Shown piece after piece: positions 1 through 7,773 of a stretch of 45,774 nucleotides of DNA (its first letter is position 1; every line of letters starts with the position of its first letter). Source of the DNA: Lachnospiraceae bacterium (GTDB lineage: Bacteria; Bacillota; Clostridia; Lachnospirales; Lachnospiraceae); NCBI GenBank assembly GCA_017513005.1, contig JAFWDM010000127.1:1-45774 (forward strand), in the 5' to 3' direction. Under the pieces are notes generated by a model. That model did no database searches. It was not told the origin of the DNA and saw nothing but the letters and a program-made list of their open reading frames with translations. The translations under genes and the position numbers were made by a program.

Positions 1-128
1 ATAAGGCTATAGAGGAAATCAGAAAACTTGATCCTACCCACATTTTCACAAAGGAAAGGGGTTTTGCTCCTGGTGACCCTAGACGTTGCAGAGGTCATAG
101 GTTTGGTCCTAGAGAAGGTTTCCATCAA
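1..128. other. Window edge: open frames of unclear meaning
   Basis: This stretch uses AGA, GCT, CCT and GGT codons, unlike the GC-rich gene that follows. The + frame of the downstream L,D-transpeptidase stays open back to base 3 with no stop. On the - strand a second open frame runs from an ATG at 125 off the left edge, and its residues (for example GRIKFSDFL) faintly recall the N-terminus of an IS4-type transposase, but no SD precedes it. Neither can be called a gene. An AGAAGG about 10 nt before 129 supports starting the transpeptidase there. Confidence 0.3.
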
Positions 129-2012
129 ATGGAAAAAGAGTACAGAAATGATCTGCCGGAGGCAGATCAGGAGGAGCTCCCCGTGATCAGGCCGGAGGAA
201 ATCGAGGAGACAGAAGTCCTTTTGGACGCTGCCGGGACAGAGGATGCAGTCCGGTCAGCAGTAGAAGTGGAGGACAGCCCGGCAGACAGAGAGCAAGAGA
301 GTGAAGCCGGATCAGAACCCGCAGCCGGTCATCCGGACCGGGAACCCGGGCCGGAATCGGAATCTCCGGCGGATGCAGAGGAGCAGGCGGATACAGAGGA
401 TCCGGCGGATGCGCTGCAGGCCCAGACAGCCCCGGCAGGGAACATGCCCGGGACTCCGGCCGGGAAAGAGCCGGAAGGCCTTCCTGCAGGCCCGGCTGAT
501 CCGGCAGGGCAGGAAGCCCTTCCTGCAGCCCCGGATGATCCGGCAGGGCAGAAATCCGGGGGCGGAAACGGCGGAGGCCATCGGATCCCGGCGTTCTGGA
601 TCAGCCTGCTGGTGGTTCTGGCCCTTCTGGGCGGAATCTACGGGTACGGGGTTCATTACTGCAATACGCATTTCATGCCGGGAACGCGGATCAATGGATA
701 TCATTGCGGCGGCATGACGGACGCAGAGGTGGAAGAGGTCTTTGCGGAAGCGGCAAAGGACTATGTTCTGAACCTGCGGTTCCGCGGCGGGGACACGGAG
801 ATGATCCGGGCAAAGGAGATGGGCTTCGCTTATCAGTCCGATGGCAGTGTGACTGCCCTGCTGCAGGAGCAGGACGAGATGCTGTGGCCGAAATATTTTC
901 TGGAGGAGGCGCACTACCAGATCAAACCGGGCGGGACATATGATCCCGATCTCCTGCTGAAGGCCCTGCAGGCGCTGCCTGAACTGCAGGAAGAAAATAT
1001 GGAGAAGCCGGAGAACGCATATATTCAGTTCCGAGACGGCGAGGGAGACGAAGACGGGAAGTTCGTGATCGTGCCTGATACAGAGGGCAGTACGATCGAT
1101 TCCGCCCAGCTGGCGGCAGGCGCCGGGGATGCTGCAGCCTCCTATGAGGATATCGTGGATGCGGAGGAGATCAGCGGAGCCTATGTGCCGGCTGAGATCC
1201 GGGCGGACGATGCAAAGCTGGTGGCACGATGTGAGGATCTTAACGAGATCGTGGGAGCCAGTATCACCTACGTACAGCCGGACGGGGATACCCTGAAGCT
1301 GAACGCGGACGTCATGAAGGACTGGCTTGTCAAAGATAAAAGCGGAAAGCTCGTCAAGGATGACGAGAAGTGGGACGAGAAACTCTGGGAGTTTCTGGAG
1401 AAACTCGCGGTGAACTGCAATACGATCGGGCAGGATCACCGGTTTCACTCCACCCTGCGCGGGGAGATCACGGTCAGGGGAGGCTATTACGGCTATATGG
1501 TGAACCAGATCTCGGAGCATGATAAGCTTGTGAAGGATCTGGCTGCCGGCGTGAAGGAGACGCGCAAGCCGGACTATTATATCCGTCCCTACAGTGAGGA
1601 GACCGAAAATGACGGTATCGGCACGACCTATGTCGAGGTGGATCTGGGCGCCCAGCATGTCTGGTGCTATGTAAACGGGCAGCTCCGGATGGAATGCGAT
1701 TGCGTGAGCGGAAACACCGCCGACGGACACGGGACGCAGGAGGGAGTCTGGAGCATCATGTTCATGAAGAAGGATGCCACCCTCCGCGGTGTCATGCAGA
1801 GCAACGGAAAGTACGAATACGAGACCAAAGTCAGTTACTGGATGCCCTTTTACACGGATACCGGCTTCCATGACGCCTGGTGGCGGACAGCATTCGGCGG
1901 GACGATCTATCAGAACAACGGCTCCCACGGATGTGTCAACCTGCCTGTCGACGGCGCGGAGCAGCTGTTTTCCCTCTGTGAGGAAAAAATGCCGGTCGTG
2001 GTCTACAACTGA
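129..2012 (+). CDS. L,D-transpeptidase (YkuD family) with acidic cytoplasmic head
   Basis: Membrane-anchored peptidoglycan L,D-transpeptidase of 627 aa, expected to make 3-3 cross-links or anchor proteins outside the membrane. Residues 1-150 are very acidic and rich in Pro, Ala and Glu, with short PADPAGQ-like repeats. A single transmembrane segment lies at about 153-174. The next 300 residues fit the L,D-transpeptidase-associated peptidoglycan-binding domain of Clostridia. The YkuD domain occupies about 505-627 and ends with the catalytic motif SHGCVNLP, with Cys602 as predicted nucleophile and His600 beside it. With no signal peptidase site after the helix, the topology should be N-in, C-out. 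ATG 129 has AGAAGG about 10 nt upstream, but the frame is open to the window edge, so a longer protein cannot be excluded. The family call is secure; the role of the acidic head is unknown. Confidence 0.93.
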   Translation: MEKEYRNDLPEADQEELPVIRPEEIEETEVLLDAAGTEDAVRSAVEVEDSPADREQESEAGSEPAAGHPDREPGPESESPADAEEQADTEDPADALQAQTAPAGNMPGTPAGKEPEGLPAGPADPAGQEALPAAPDDPAGQKSGGGNGGGHRIPAFWISLLVVLALLGGIYGYGVHYCNTHFMPGTRINGYHCGGMTDAEVEEVFAEAAKDYVLNLRFRGGDTEMIRAKEMGFAYQSDGSVTALLQEQDEMLWPKYFLEEAHYQIKPGGTYDPDLLLKALQALPELQEENMEKPENAYIQFRDGEGDEDGKFVIVPDTEGSTIDSAQLAAGAGDAAASYEDIVDAEEISGAYVPAEIRADDAKLVARCEDLNEIVGASITYVQPDGDTLKLNADVMKDWLVKDKSGKLVKDDEKWDEKLWEFLEKLAVNCNTIGQDHRFHSTLRGEITVRGGYYGYMVNQISEHDKLVKDLAAGVKETRKPDYYIRPYSEETENDGIGTTYVEVDLGAQHVWCYVNGQLRMECDCVSGNTADGHGTQEGVWSIMFMKKDATLRGVMQSNGKYEYETKVSYWMPFYTDTGFHDAWWRTAFGGTIYQNNGSHGCVNLPVDGAEQLFSLCEEKMPVVVYN

Positions 2013-2091
2013 CGGCCCGGACTCTTTTTATGGCGCTGCAATAAGATGGCCCGAACCGGAATGCAGCTCAGAGCGGTGAGAAAGGAAGCGC

Positions 2092-2697
2092 ATGGAAATC
2101 ACACAGATCATCAGACAGACGCAGAATAAATTCCTGAATATGTTTGAATACCGCGGCAAGAACAAGGTCGGGCACGACTTCCGGTATTTTGTCGCATCCC
2201 GCGCGGAACGGGAGGAGGATCTCAAGGCTGTCAGTCAGGATACCAGTCCGGACGGAGTGATCATCTATGCCCTGTACGGGGAAAAGCGGGACCGGGTCGC
2301 CCTGATCCGGCAGTACCGGATCCCGCTGGGAGACTATCTCTATGAATTCCCGGCGGGGCTGGTCGAAAAAGGCGAGGATTACCGGGAAGCGGCCGTGCGG
2401 GAGATGCACGAGGAGACCGGGCTCACTCTGGAGCCGATCCATGCAGACAGTATGTTTGAGAACGCACGCTTTACGACAGCCGGACTGACGGATGAATGCT
2501 GCTGCATGGTCTATGGATATGCCTCCGGCGAACCGAGCCGAAAATACCTCGAAGAGGGGGAGGATATCCAGATCATCCTGGCGGACAGGACGGAGATCCG
2601 CAGGATCCTCCGGGAGGAGAAGGTCGCCCTGATGTGCGCCTATCAGCTGATGCATTTTCTCAAGGATGAAGAGCCCTTTGCGTTCCTGGAGCAGTAG
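2092..2697 (+). CDS. Nudix hydrolase, ADP-ribose pyrophosphatase-like
   Basis: A 201-aa Nudix enzyme likely to hydrolyse ADP-ribose or a related nucleoside diphosphate sugar to AMP plus a sugar phosphate in the cytoplasm. The full Nudix box GX5EX7REUXEEXGU is visible at about residues 87-109 (GLVEKGEDY, then REMHEETGL), preceded by the YEFPAGLVE signature common in ADP-ribose pyrophosphatases. GAGAAAGGAAGCGC precedes the ATG and gives an SD at good spacing. It lies 79 nt after the L,D-transpeptidase and before a second Nudix gene, all on one strand, and no terminator was seen between them. Substrate is inferred from the subfamily signature only. Confidence 0.88.
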   Translation: MEITQIIRQTQNKFLNMFEYRGKNKVGHDFRYFVASRAEREEDLKAVSQDTSPDGVIIYALYGEKRDRVALIRQYRIPLGDYLYEFPAGLVEKGEDYREAAVREMHEETGLTLEPIHADSMFENARFTTAGLTDECCCMVYGYASGEPSRKYLEEGEDIQIILADRTEIRRILREEKVALMCAYQLMHFLKDEEPFAFLEQ

Positions 2698-2756
2698 GAC
2701 ATACGTGCGCTGCGCATCCTGCCGCACAGGAGATCCGTACATGCTGTCAAAGCTCC

Positions 2757-2860
2757 GGGACCGGACGAGAAAACATGCAGGATTGGAAGAGATAGCGTAC
2801 GTGACCGGAAGGAGAACATGCGGGACCGGAAGAGAAAGCATGTGAGACCTGAAGGAAAAA
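2757..2860 (+). repeat. Degenerate short tandem repeats between the two Nudix genes
   Basis: The gap holds three to four imperfect copies of a roughly 20-22 bp unit resembling GACCGGAAGAGAAARCATG, with strong purine bias on the + strand. No hairpin or protein gene stands out. The last copies overlap the in-frame extension upstream of the second Nudix gene, which is one reason to prefer its internal start at 2914. Confidence 0.5.
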
Positions 2861-2913
2861 CGGAAAGATTGGACTTAACAGATACAAATCAAATGCATAA
2901 GGAGTCAAGGAAG

Positions 2914-3666
2914 ATGAACAATAATGCACCCTCTGTGGAACAGCTGAGTGCCTGGGTGGCAAAAGCCCAGGAACTGGAAAGCCGTGAGCAGCGTTCAAAG
3001 GGAAGCTCCGCCGTGCTCATCCCGGTCATCCTGAAGGAGGACGGCTATCATGTCCTCTACGAGGTCCGGGCGGCAAAGCTCCGCACGCAGCCGGGGGAGA
3101 TCTGTTTTCCCGGAGGCAGGATCGAACCCGGGGAGGATCCCGGAGAGACGGCAGTCCGCGAGGCTATGGAGGAGCTTCTGATCAGCCGCGACCAGATCGA
3201 GGTCGTGGCCCGGCTGAATAAGAATCCGGGTCCGGGCTCTGTCGCCCTCTACTCCTTTATCGGTGTCCTGCACGGCTATGAGGGGACGTGGTCCCGCGCC
3301 GAGGTCGAGTATGTATTCACGCTCCCGCTCAACTGGATCCTCACCCATGATCCGAAAATCTATCAGATCGAGCTGACCAGAAATATTCCCGAAGATTTTC
3401 CCTATGATAAAGTGCCCTACGGGAAAGACTATCGATGGAGGAAGGAATACCACCAGATTCCCTTTTATCCCGATTTGCAGACCGTCACCTCCCGGGACGG
3501 GCAGCAGGCAGAGGAAGGCCGCGGGCAGCAGAAGGGACCGGCAGAACCGGTCCTGGAGGAGGAGACGATCCCGGCCGACCTGCCTGTGCTCTGGGGAGCT
3601 ACGGCGCGTGTGACCTATGCGCTCGCACAGCTTCTGAAGAAGGTGCCTTTAAAAGATCTGTGCTGA
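2914..3666 (+). CDS. Nudix hydrolase, CoA pyrophosphatase-like
   Basis: A 250-aa Nudix protein related to the CoA diphosphatase (NudL/YeaB) group, which cleaves CoA to 3',5'-ADP and phosphopantetheine. The sequence LRTQPGEICFPGGRIEPGED matches that group's LxxHxGxxxFPGG motif running into the Nudix box, which continues as REAMEELLI. The Gly usual near the end of the box is Leu here. The frame is open from 2818, but ATG 2914 is preferred because AAGGAG (2899-2904) sits 9 nt upstream and the extension is repeat-derived. Residues near 195-225 are a low-complexity Gln/Glu/Gly-rich insert. It is the last gene before a strong terminator. Confidence 0.85.
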   Translation: MNNNAPSVEQLSAWVAKAQELESREQRSKGSSAVLIPVILKEDGYHVLYEVRAAKLRTQPGEICFPGGRIEPGEDPGETAVREAMEELLISRDQIEVVARLNKNPGPGSVALYSFIGVLHGYEGTWSRAEVEYVFTLPLNWILTHDPKIYQIELTRNIPEDFPYDKVPYGKDYRWRKEYHQIPFYPDLQTVTSRDGQQAEEGRGQQKGPAEPVLEEETIPADLPVLWGATARVTYALAQLLKKVPLKDLC

Positions 3667-3681
3667 CGACCCGATAACATG

Positions 3682-3722
3682 AAAAAACGCCCTGTACAGG
3701 CCGGCTGCACAGGGCGTTTTTT
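3682..3722. terminator. Bidirectional intrinsic terminator
   Basis: A perfect 14-nt stem (AAAAAACGCCCTGT pairing with ACAGGGCGTTTTTT) around a 13-nt loop, with A and T runs on both sides. It serves the + strand Nudix operon and the convergent - strand glycosidase gene that ends at 3792. Confidence 0.93.
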
Positions 3723-3791
3723 GTATGTGTAGGATTTTTATGTGATTATTTATGCGCAGGTTTTTTGTGCGTGCAGGAAGTGCAGGTGGAT

Positions 3792-4661
3792 TTATTTCAG
3801 GGCAACATTGTTGGAAATATAGTAGGAGTATCCTCTCTTCTTGCAGTAGTTGATGATCTCCTTGCGCATGGCGGAACTCTTTGTGTACTCCAGAAGGGCG
3901 ATCGACCGGCCGGCCTTTTTGACCTTCTTGAGGTAGGCTTCGTAGTAGGTGCGGTCTGACTTGAGCTGGCGGGCGAACTTGTTGGAGTTGTAGCCCGTGA
4001 TCCTGGTGAGGACCTCCTCCTGCATGACGCCGTCGATGATCTTGGCCTTGCCCATGCTGATGATCTTGGAGACGAAGACATCGCCGCCGTTGATGATGAT
4101 CGGGATCTTCTTGTTGTGGCAGCGGGAGAGAATGGAGATCAGGCCGTTCAGGATAGAGGTGCGGTGGAACTCATAGTAGACGTCGGTGTTGTCTACCCAG
4201 AGGCCGTCGATCCCCTTTTTGCGGAGATTTGCGACCAGCTCGTTCACGACGAAATCCTGCCAGGCCTTCTTGGAGGTGTCGACCCATCTCTCGTCCGGCC
4301 AGTTGTCGTACTTGCCAAGCGTGTACTTTTTGAAGCGCTTGTAGTAGGAACGATAGGTCGCGATCGATCCGATACTCAGATAGCTGTAGACCTTGCGGCC
4401 GCCGGATTTGAGCTTTTTGATCTCAGCCTTGGTATAATTCTGGCCGTCGATGACGATCGACTTGTAGTTTTTGACTTTGGAAGTGTTTCCGTGCAGGGTC
4501 GTTCCGATAAAGACGCCCCAGGTCGTGGTCTTGGCGGCAGCTTCCGCGGGGACCTCAGTGACCGGGACGATGGCCGCGAAGCTGAGCACGGCGGCAAGGA
4601 CCAGAGCGGCCAGACGCTTTGTGAGCGGGGAATTATGTGTCAGTTTTCTGCTTTCTTTCAA
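3792..4661 (-). CDS. Secreted GH114-like (TM1410 family) glycoside hydrolase
   Basis: A secreted 289-aa TIM-barrel protein of the GH114/TM1410 group, whose characterised members are endo-alpha-1,4-polygalactosaminidases acting on galactosamine-rich exopolysaccharide. After a positively charged start, a hydrophobic signal segment lies at about 16-32 with likely cleavage near AEAAA (39-43). The body shows SYLSIGSIATYRSYY (93-107) and IDGLWVDNTDVYYEF, where Asp152 and Asp157 fit the conserved acidic strand-end residues. The start is TTG at 4661-4659, with AAAGGAGG 7 nt upstream; the ATG at 4736 would put 25 unlikely residues before the signal peptide. A c-di-GMP-I riboswitch and a terminator lie upstream on the same strand. 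Activity on galactosaminogalactan or on a wall glycan is inferred from family only. Confidence 0.85.
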   Translation of the reverse strand: MKESRKLTHNSPLTKRLAALVLAAVLSFAAIVPVTEVPAEAAAKTTTWGVFIGTTLHGNTSKVKNYKSIVIDGQNYTKAEIKKLKSGGRKVYSYLSIGSIATYRSYYKRFKKYTLGKYDNWPDERWVDTSKKAWQDFVVNELVANLRKKGIDGLWVDNTDVYYEFHRTSILNGLISILSRCHNKKIPIIINGGDVFVSKIISMGKAKIIDGVMQEEVLTRITGYNSNKFARQLKSDRTYYEAYLKKVKKAGRSIALLEYTKSSAMRKEIINYCKKRGYSYYISNNVALK

Positions 4662-4770
4662 ATGAATCCCTCCTTTACAAAGTCTATACAAATAAAACTG
4701 AAACCTGATCGGTATACGTGATTTATGTGCTGACAATTATTGTATCATTTCGCAAATAAAAAGTATAGAT

Positions 4771-4802
4771 AAAAAAAGCACCGGCCCTGCCGGACCGGTG
4801 CT
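4771..4802 (-). terminator. Intrinsic terminator in the leader of the GH114 gene
   Basis: Read on the - strand this is a stem AGCACCGG / CCGGTGCT, GC-rich, followed by seven T. It lies about 110 nt before the gene start and about 200 nt after the c-di-GMP-I aptamer, so it can act as the expression platform or as the end of a short riboswitch RNA. A second hairpin (TCCGGT/ACCGGA, plus-strand region 4866-4881) lies between and shares CCGG tracts that could compete with it; that is inference. Confidence 0.8.
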
Positions 4803-5001
4803 CTGTACAGTCTGATTAGATGCTACTCGTTCGATTACTTTCGTCGTTTTCCTTTCTTTTTATTTCCGGTCTTTACCGGATCTTGTATCTTTCGCACTTT
4901 TAGACTGTATCGGGGAAGCGCTTTTTCAGGAAGTGTTCATGGTCTGGCTTCCGCTTTTTCAGGATTCTGCCGGAGTCTTCGGCTCGAACTGTTTCCTCAG
5001 T

Positions 5002-5080
5002 CTAAGAATGCAGCTGGCTGGCATTTTACAGCCCCTTTAGCTTTGCGTCACAGGCTTTCGCCTGCTTTGCCACAGATTCT
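5002..5080 (-). ncRNA. c-di-GMP-I riboswitch aptamer (GEMM-I), copy 1
   Basis: The - strand reads GGCAAAGC, a stem closed by a GAAA tetraloop (GCAGGC GAAA GCCTGT), then GACGCAAAGCTAAAGGGGC and a second hairpin ATGCCAGCCAGCTGCAT. These are the conserved GEMM-I elements: the CAAA strand, GNRA tetraloop, ACGCAAAGC core and the P3 hairpin. It matches copy 2 with a single mismatch over 82 bp. It heads the leader of the GH114-like gene and lies just downstream of the NlpC/P60-like gene. The stretch 5081-5167 upstream of it is AT-rich, with three TCTGGAATTCTTT-like repeats and possible -10 boxes. Confidence 0.93.
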
Positions 5081-5167
5081 TTCTGGAATATTTTATTAGG
5101 AATATTTTATCTGAAATCTTTATCTGGAATTCTTTTCTGGAATTCTTTTCTGGAATGATACTCTCTG

Positions 5168-5938
5168 TCAGCGCCTTGTCATGACGTAGGTGCCGCCGTT
5201 TTTCGCTTCGCTGCGGGTGATGACGCGTCCCCAGTGGATCGAGCGGTTGTAGTTGCCTTCTGCTACGATGAAGTTGTTTCCGACGACCTTCATGACCATC
5301 ACGGAGTGGGTGTTGTTTTTGATGCGGAGGATGTCGCCTACCTTGACGTTGCCGAAGTTGGTGTGTCTTCTTGCAGGGGCTCTGCCGAAGGCCGCGTCGC
5401 TGAGAAGGAATGCAAAACCGGAGCATCCGAAGCCGCCGGAGAAGATGCCGCCCTTCCAGCCGTAGTAGTTGCTGTTGGTCCAGGGTCTGCCTTCGAAGTA
5501 GGCGGAGCGCTTTGCATACATTTTGCGGAAGATGACCGCGTCCTGCGCATTCATGCCGGAGGTGCTGAGCTTCATCGTGGCTGCGGAGCCGCCCGCTGCG
5601 CCGGAAGAGGTCTTTGCGGTGACTTTCACTGTGCAGGAATAGGTCTTTTTGCTGGTCTTCGCCGTGATCTCGGCGGTGCCGGCCTTTTTCGCTGTGACCT
5701 TGCCGGCCGTGCTGACCGTTGCGACCGAGGGAGCGGAGCTCTTCCAGGTGACCTTGCCTGCGTTCTTTACGTTGAGGGCTTTGGTGCTGCCCTGCTGGAT
5801 GGTGATGGTTCCCTTGACGTTTGTCGTGACCGTTGCCGCCGCGTGGACGGGCATAGCCGAGGCAATCGCGATCAGGGTGATGACGATGATGAGGGAAATG
5901 ATGCCGATGTGCCTTTTGTTCATTTTCCTGGTCTTCAT
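5168..5938 (-). CDS. Secreted BIG2 plus NlpC/P60-like cysteine peptidase
   Basis: A secreted 256-aa protein likely to cut peptidoglycan stem peptides or another amide. A signal peptide covers about 1-34 (hydrophobic 11-29, cleavage near VHA). One bacterial Ig-like BIG2 domain follows at about 36-108 (VTWKSSAPSVATVSTAGKVT, then KKAGTAEITAK). After an SSGAAGGSA linker, the C-terminal domain carries GGFGCSGFAF with predicted nucleophile Cys172 and NNTHSVMVMKV with His211, the order expected of NlpC/P60 or CHAP-like folds. The start at 5938 has AAAGGAG 8-9 nt upstream. A 235-nt leader contains a c-di-GMP-I aptamer immediately followed by a terminator, so expression should respond to c-di-GMP. The exact peptidase subfamily is not certain. 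Confidence 0.85.
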   Translation of the reverse strand: MKTRKMNKRHIGIISLIIVITLIAIASAMPVHAAATVTTNVKGTITIQQGSTKALNVKNAGKVTWKSSAPSVATVSTAGKVTAKKAGTAEITAKTSKKTYSCTVKVTAKTSSGAAGGSAATMKLSTSGMNAQDAVIFRKMYAKRSAYFEGRPWTNSNYYGWKGGIFSGGFGCSGFAFLLSDAAFGRAPARRHTNFGNVKVGDILRIKNNTHSVMVMKVVGNNFIVAEGNYNRSIHWGRVITRSEAKNGGTYVMTRR

Positions 5939-6122
5939 GTTCGCTTCTCCTTTCTCTTGCGTTGTGCCCGGCTAAAGGTTCAGCGATTCTTGTTTTGACC
6001 AGGATGTCTGTTCTCCGGTTCCGGATGCTTTGGACGTTGGCGGCTCTGTCGTGTACAGGTCTGCCCTTGTGTCCTTGCGCCGGTCGGCGTCTGGAGGGAT
6101 GAGATCCGGTTCGGGTCGTCTG

Positions 6123-6166
6123 AAAAAAGAAAACCCGGATCCGAATACCATTCTTCGAAACCAGGT
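6123..6166 (-). terminator. Riboswitch expression-platform terminator, copy 2
   Basis: On the - strand ACCTGGTTTCGAA pairs with TTCGGATCCGGGT over 12 of 13 positions (including two G-T pairs), around an 8-nt loop, and is followed by TTTCTTTTTT. It begins within about 10 nt of the end of the c-di-GMP-I aptamer, the usual layout of a transcription-attenuating riboswitch. Confidence 0.85.
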
Positions 6167-6175
6167 GTCCCAAGT

Positions 6176-6254
6176 CTTAGAATGCAGCTGGCTGGCATTT
6201 TACAGCCCCTTTAGCTTTGCGTCACAGGCTTTCGCCTGCTTTGCCACAGATTCT
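6176..6254 (-). ncRNA. c-di-GMP-I riboswitch aptamer (GEMM-I), copy 2
   Basis: Same 79-82 nt sequence as copy 1, differing at one base (position 6178 against 5004). It contains the GAAA-capped P2 stem, the GACGCAAAGC core and the P3 hairpin. It stands at the head of the leader of the BIG2/NlpC-like peptidase gene and is followed directly by a terminator. The promoter should lie just above 6254 on the - strand; an AT-rich run (CATAAACAATATAG) is there, but no convincing -35 was seen. Confidence 0.93.
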
Positions 6255-6423
6255 ATATTGTTTATGAAGTTTTCCGCTCCGGGGAGGTCGTTCTTTTTCG
6301 TTCCCCTTTGCTTGATTCTACTCTAACAGAAGAGTCACAAAAAAGCAAGACATGTGCGCAAGGTAGTCTGAAATTTGACGCTTGCATTGATTTCTGAAGG
6401 ATGTGCATATGCGGATACCGTGG

Positions 6424-6459
6424 TTGAGAAGCACTGCGAAATAGTATAAAATATACTAT
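6424..6459 (+). promoter_or_regulatory. Candidate promoter with overlapping palindrome
   Basis: TTGAGA (6424-6429), a 17-nt spacer and TAAAAT (6447-6452) form a plausible sigma-A promoter for the lipid kinase gene. The -10 is embedded in a perfect inverted repeat ATAGTATA-AAA-TATACTAT (6441-6459), which could be an operator. No regulator for it is identified. Confidence 0.5.
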
Positions 6460-6519
6460 CTGTTCTGCCATCTCCGGTTTTGTCATACGTGGTTTTGCAC
6501 CAGGAAATGGAGTTGAAGC

Positions 6520-7620
6520 ATGCTCTGGAAAAAAATCCTTTTTATCTATAATCCTGTGGCGGGTCGCACCCAGATCCGGGAATATCTGCCGGACATCATC
6601 GACACCCTGTCTGCTGCGGATTTTAAAGTGCTCTGTTATCCCACCAGGGGGCAGGGGGACGCCAGGCGGATCGTGCGCGAGCGCCAGGAGGACTATCTGT
6701 ATGTCGTCTGCGCCGGCGGGGACGGGACGCTGGACGAGGTCGTCAGCGGCATGATGGAAAATCCGGACAAGCCCTTTGTGCCGATCGGATATATTCCCGC
6801 GGGAACGACCAATGATTTTGCAACGAGCCTGCACATTCCCACAGATATGCGGCAGGCGGCACAGATCATCGCGCAGGGCCGGACCTTCCGCTGCGACCTT
6901 GGCCTCTTCAATGAGACGGACTATTTTACCTACGTGGCGGCCTTCGGGATCTTTACGGGCACCTCTTACCAGACGCCCCAGGAACTGAAAAACCAGATCG
7001 GCCACCTGGCCTATATTTTTCAGGGCGTATCGGAGCTGGGCAATATGCGGGCCTACAACATGCACGTGGAAGCGGAGGGGCTGGAGGAACCGGCGCAGGA
7101 AAAACACAGTGCCGCGGCAATGGCGCATCCGGAAACAGGGGAGTATCCCGCGGCAGAGGGCCAGGTGCTGTCGTTTGCCGGGGCAGGGGAGAAGGAGAAA
7201 GGTCCCCATGCGGAAAGCCGGGAAACCGGGCGCTCGTCCGTCCCGGCAGATCGGAGAAAACGAGTGATCGACGGTGAATTCGCACTCGGGATGATCACGA
7301 ATTCCCGATCGATCGGAGGATTTGCAAATATCACGGGCAGCCGGGTCGACCTGCAAGACGGCCTGTTCGAAGTTACGCTGGTCCGCATGCCGAAGAACCC
7401 GCTGGAACTGAGCGAGATCCTCTTTTCCATCGGGAACCCGCAGGCATCGACCTCGATGATCTATAACTTCAAGGCAGCCCGCGTGACACTGGAGTGTGAT
7501 GAACAGGTGGCGTGGACCCGGGACGGGGAGTATGCCGGGGCCCATCGCCGTGTATCGCTGGAAAACCACAGCCGCCAGCTGCGGATCCTGGTGCCGGAGG
7601 AACACGCCGACAGCTTCTAA
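6520..7620 (+). CDS. Lipid/diacylglycerol kinase family protein (DAGK_cat, YegS-like)
   Basis: A 366-aa cytoplasmic lipid kinase of the DAGK catalytic family. The nucleotide-binding signature GGDGT is at 66-70 (VVCAGGDGTLDEVV), preceded by FIYNPVAGR (8-16) and followed by PIGYIPAGTTNDFA (88-101), all typical. The C-terminal beta domain resumes at about 250 with DGEFALGMITNSRSIGGFANI. Residues about 185-245 are a Glu/Ala/Pro-rich insert absent from most members, which run near 300 aa. GGAG 7 nt before the ATG supports the start. It could recycle diacylglycerol released when phosphoglycerol is transferred from phosphatidylglycerol, which would suit the GroP-transferase-like gene further right; that link is inference. 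Confidence 0.88.
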   Translation: MLWKKILFIYNPVAGRTQIREYLPDIIDTLSAADFKVLCYPTRGQGDARRIVRERQEDYLYVVCAGGDGTLDEVVSGMMENPDKPFVPIGYIPAGTTNDFATSLHIPTDMRQAAQIIAQGRTFRCDLGLFNETDYFTYVAAFGIFTGTSYQTPQELKNQIGHLAYIFQGVSELGNMRAYNMHVEAEGLEEPAQEKHSAAAMAHPETGEYPAAEGQVLSFAGAGEKEKGPHAESRETGRSSVPADRRKRVIDGEFALGMITNSRSIGGFANITGSRVDLQDGLFEVTLVRMPKNPLELSEILFSIGNPQASTSMIYNFKAARVTLECDEQVAWTRDGEYAGAHRRVSLENHSRQLRILVPEEHADSF

Positions 7621-7652
7621 AGCATGCGGATTTCCCTGTCCATGTGAAAAAG

Positions 7653-7773
7653 CGATTCCGGCGAAAAAAACGATTCCAGCGAAAACGGATCTTGATTCCA
7701 GCGGGAAAAACGATTCCTGTGAAAACGGATTTTGATTCCTGCGGGAGAACGATTCCTGTGAAAACGGATTTCT
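7653..7773 (+). repeat. Tandem ~40-bp repeat upstream of and touching the DUF2142-1 start
   Basis: Two near-full copies (7671-7710 and 7711-7749) and a truncated third (7750-7773) of a unit that starts CGATTCC and contains GAAAACGGAT and TTGATTCC, plus a degenerate half copy at 7653. The annotated ATG of the next gene sits at the end of the third copy. No SD, terminator or clear promoter is seen inside. Confidence 0.8.

Noticed and set aside
312-1928. Long - strand open frame of 538 codons opposite the L,D-transpeptidase
   Set aside because: Mirror of a high-GC coding strand; no SD, no domain, His/Arg/Leu-rich composition typical of a shadow frame.
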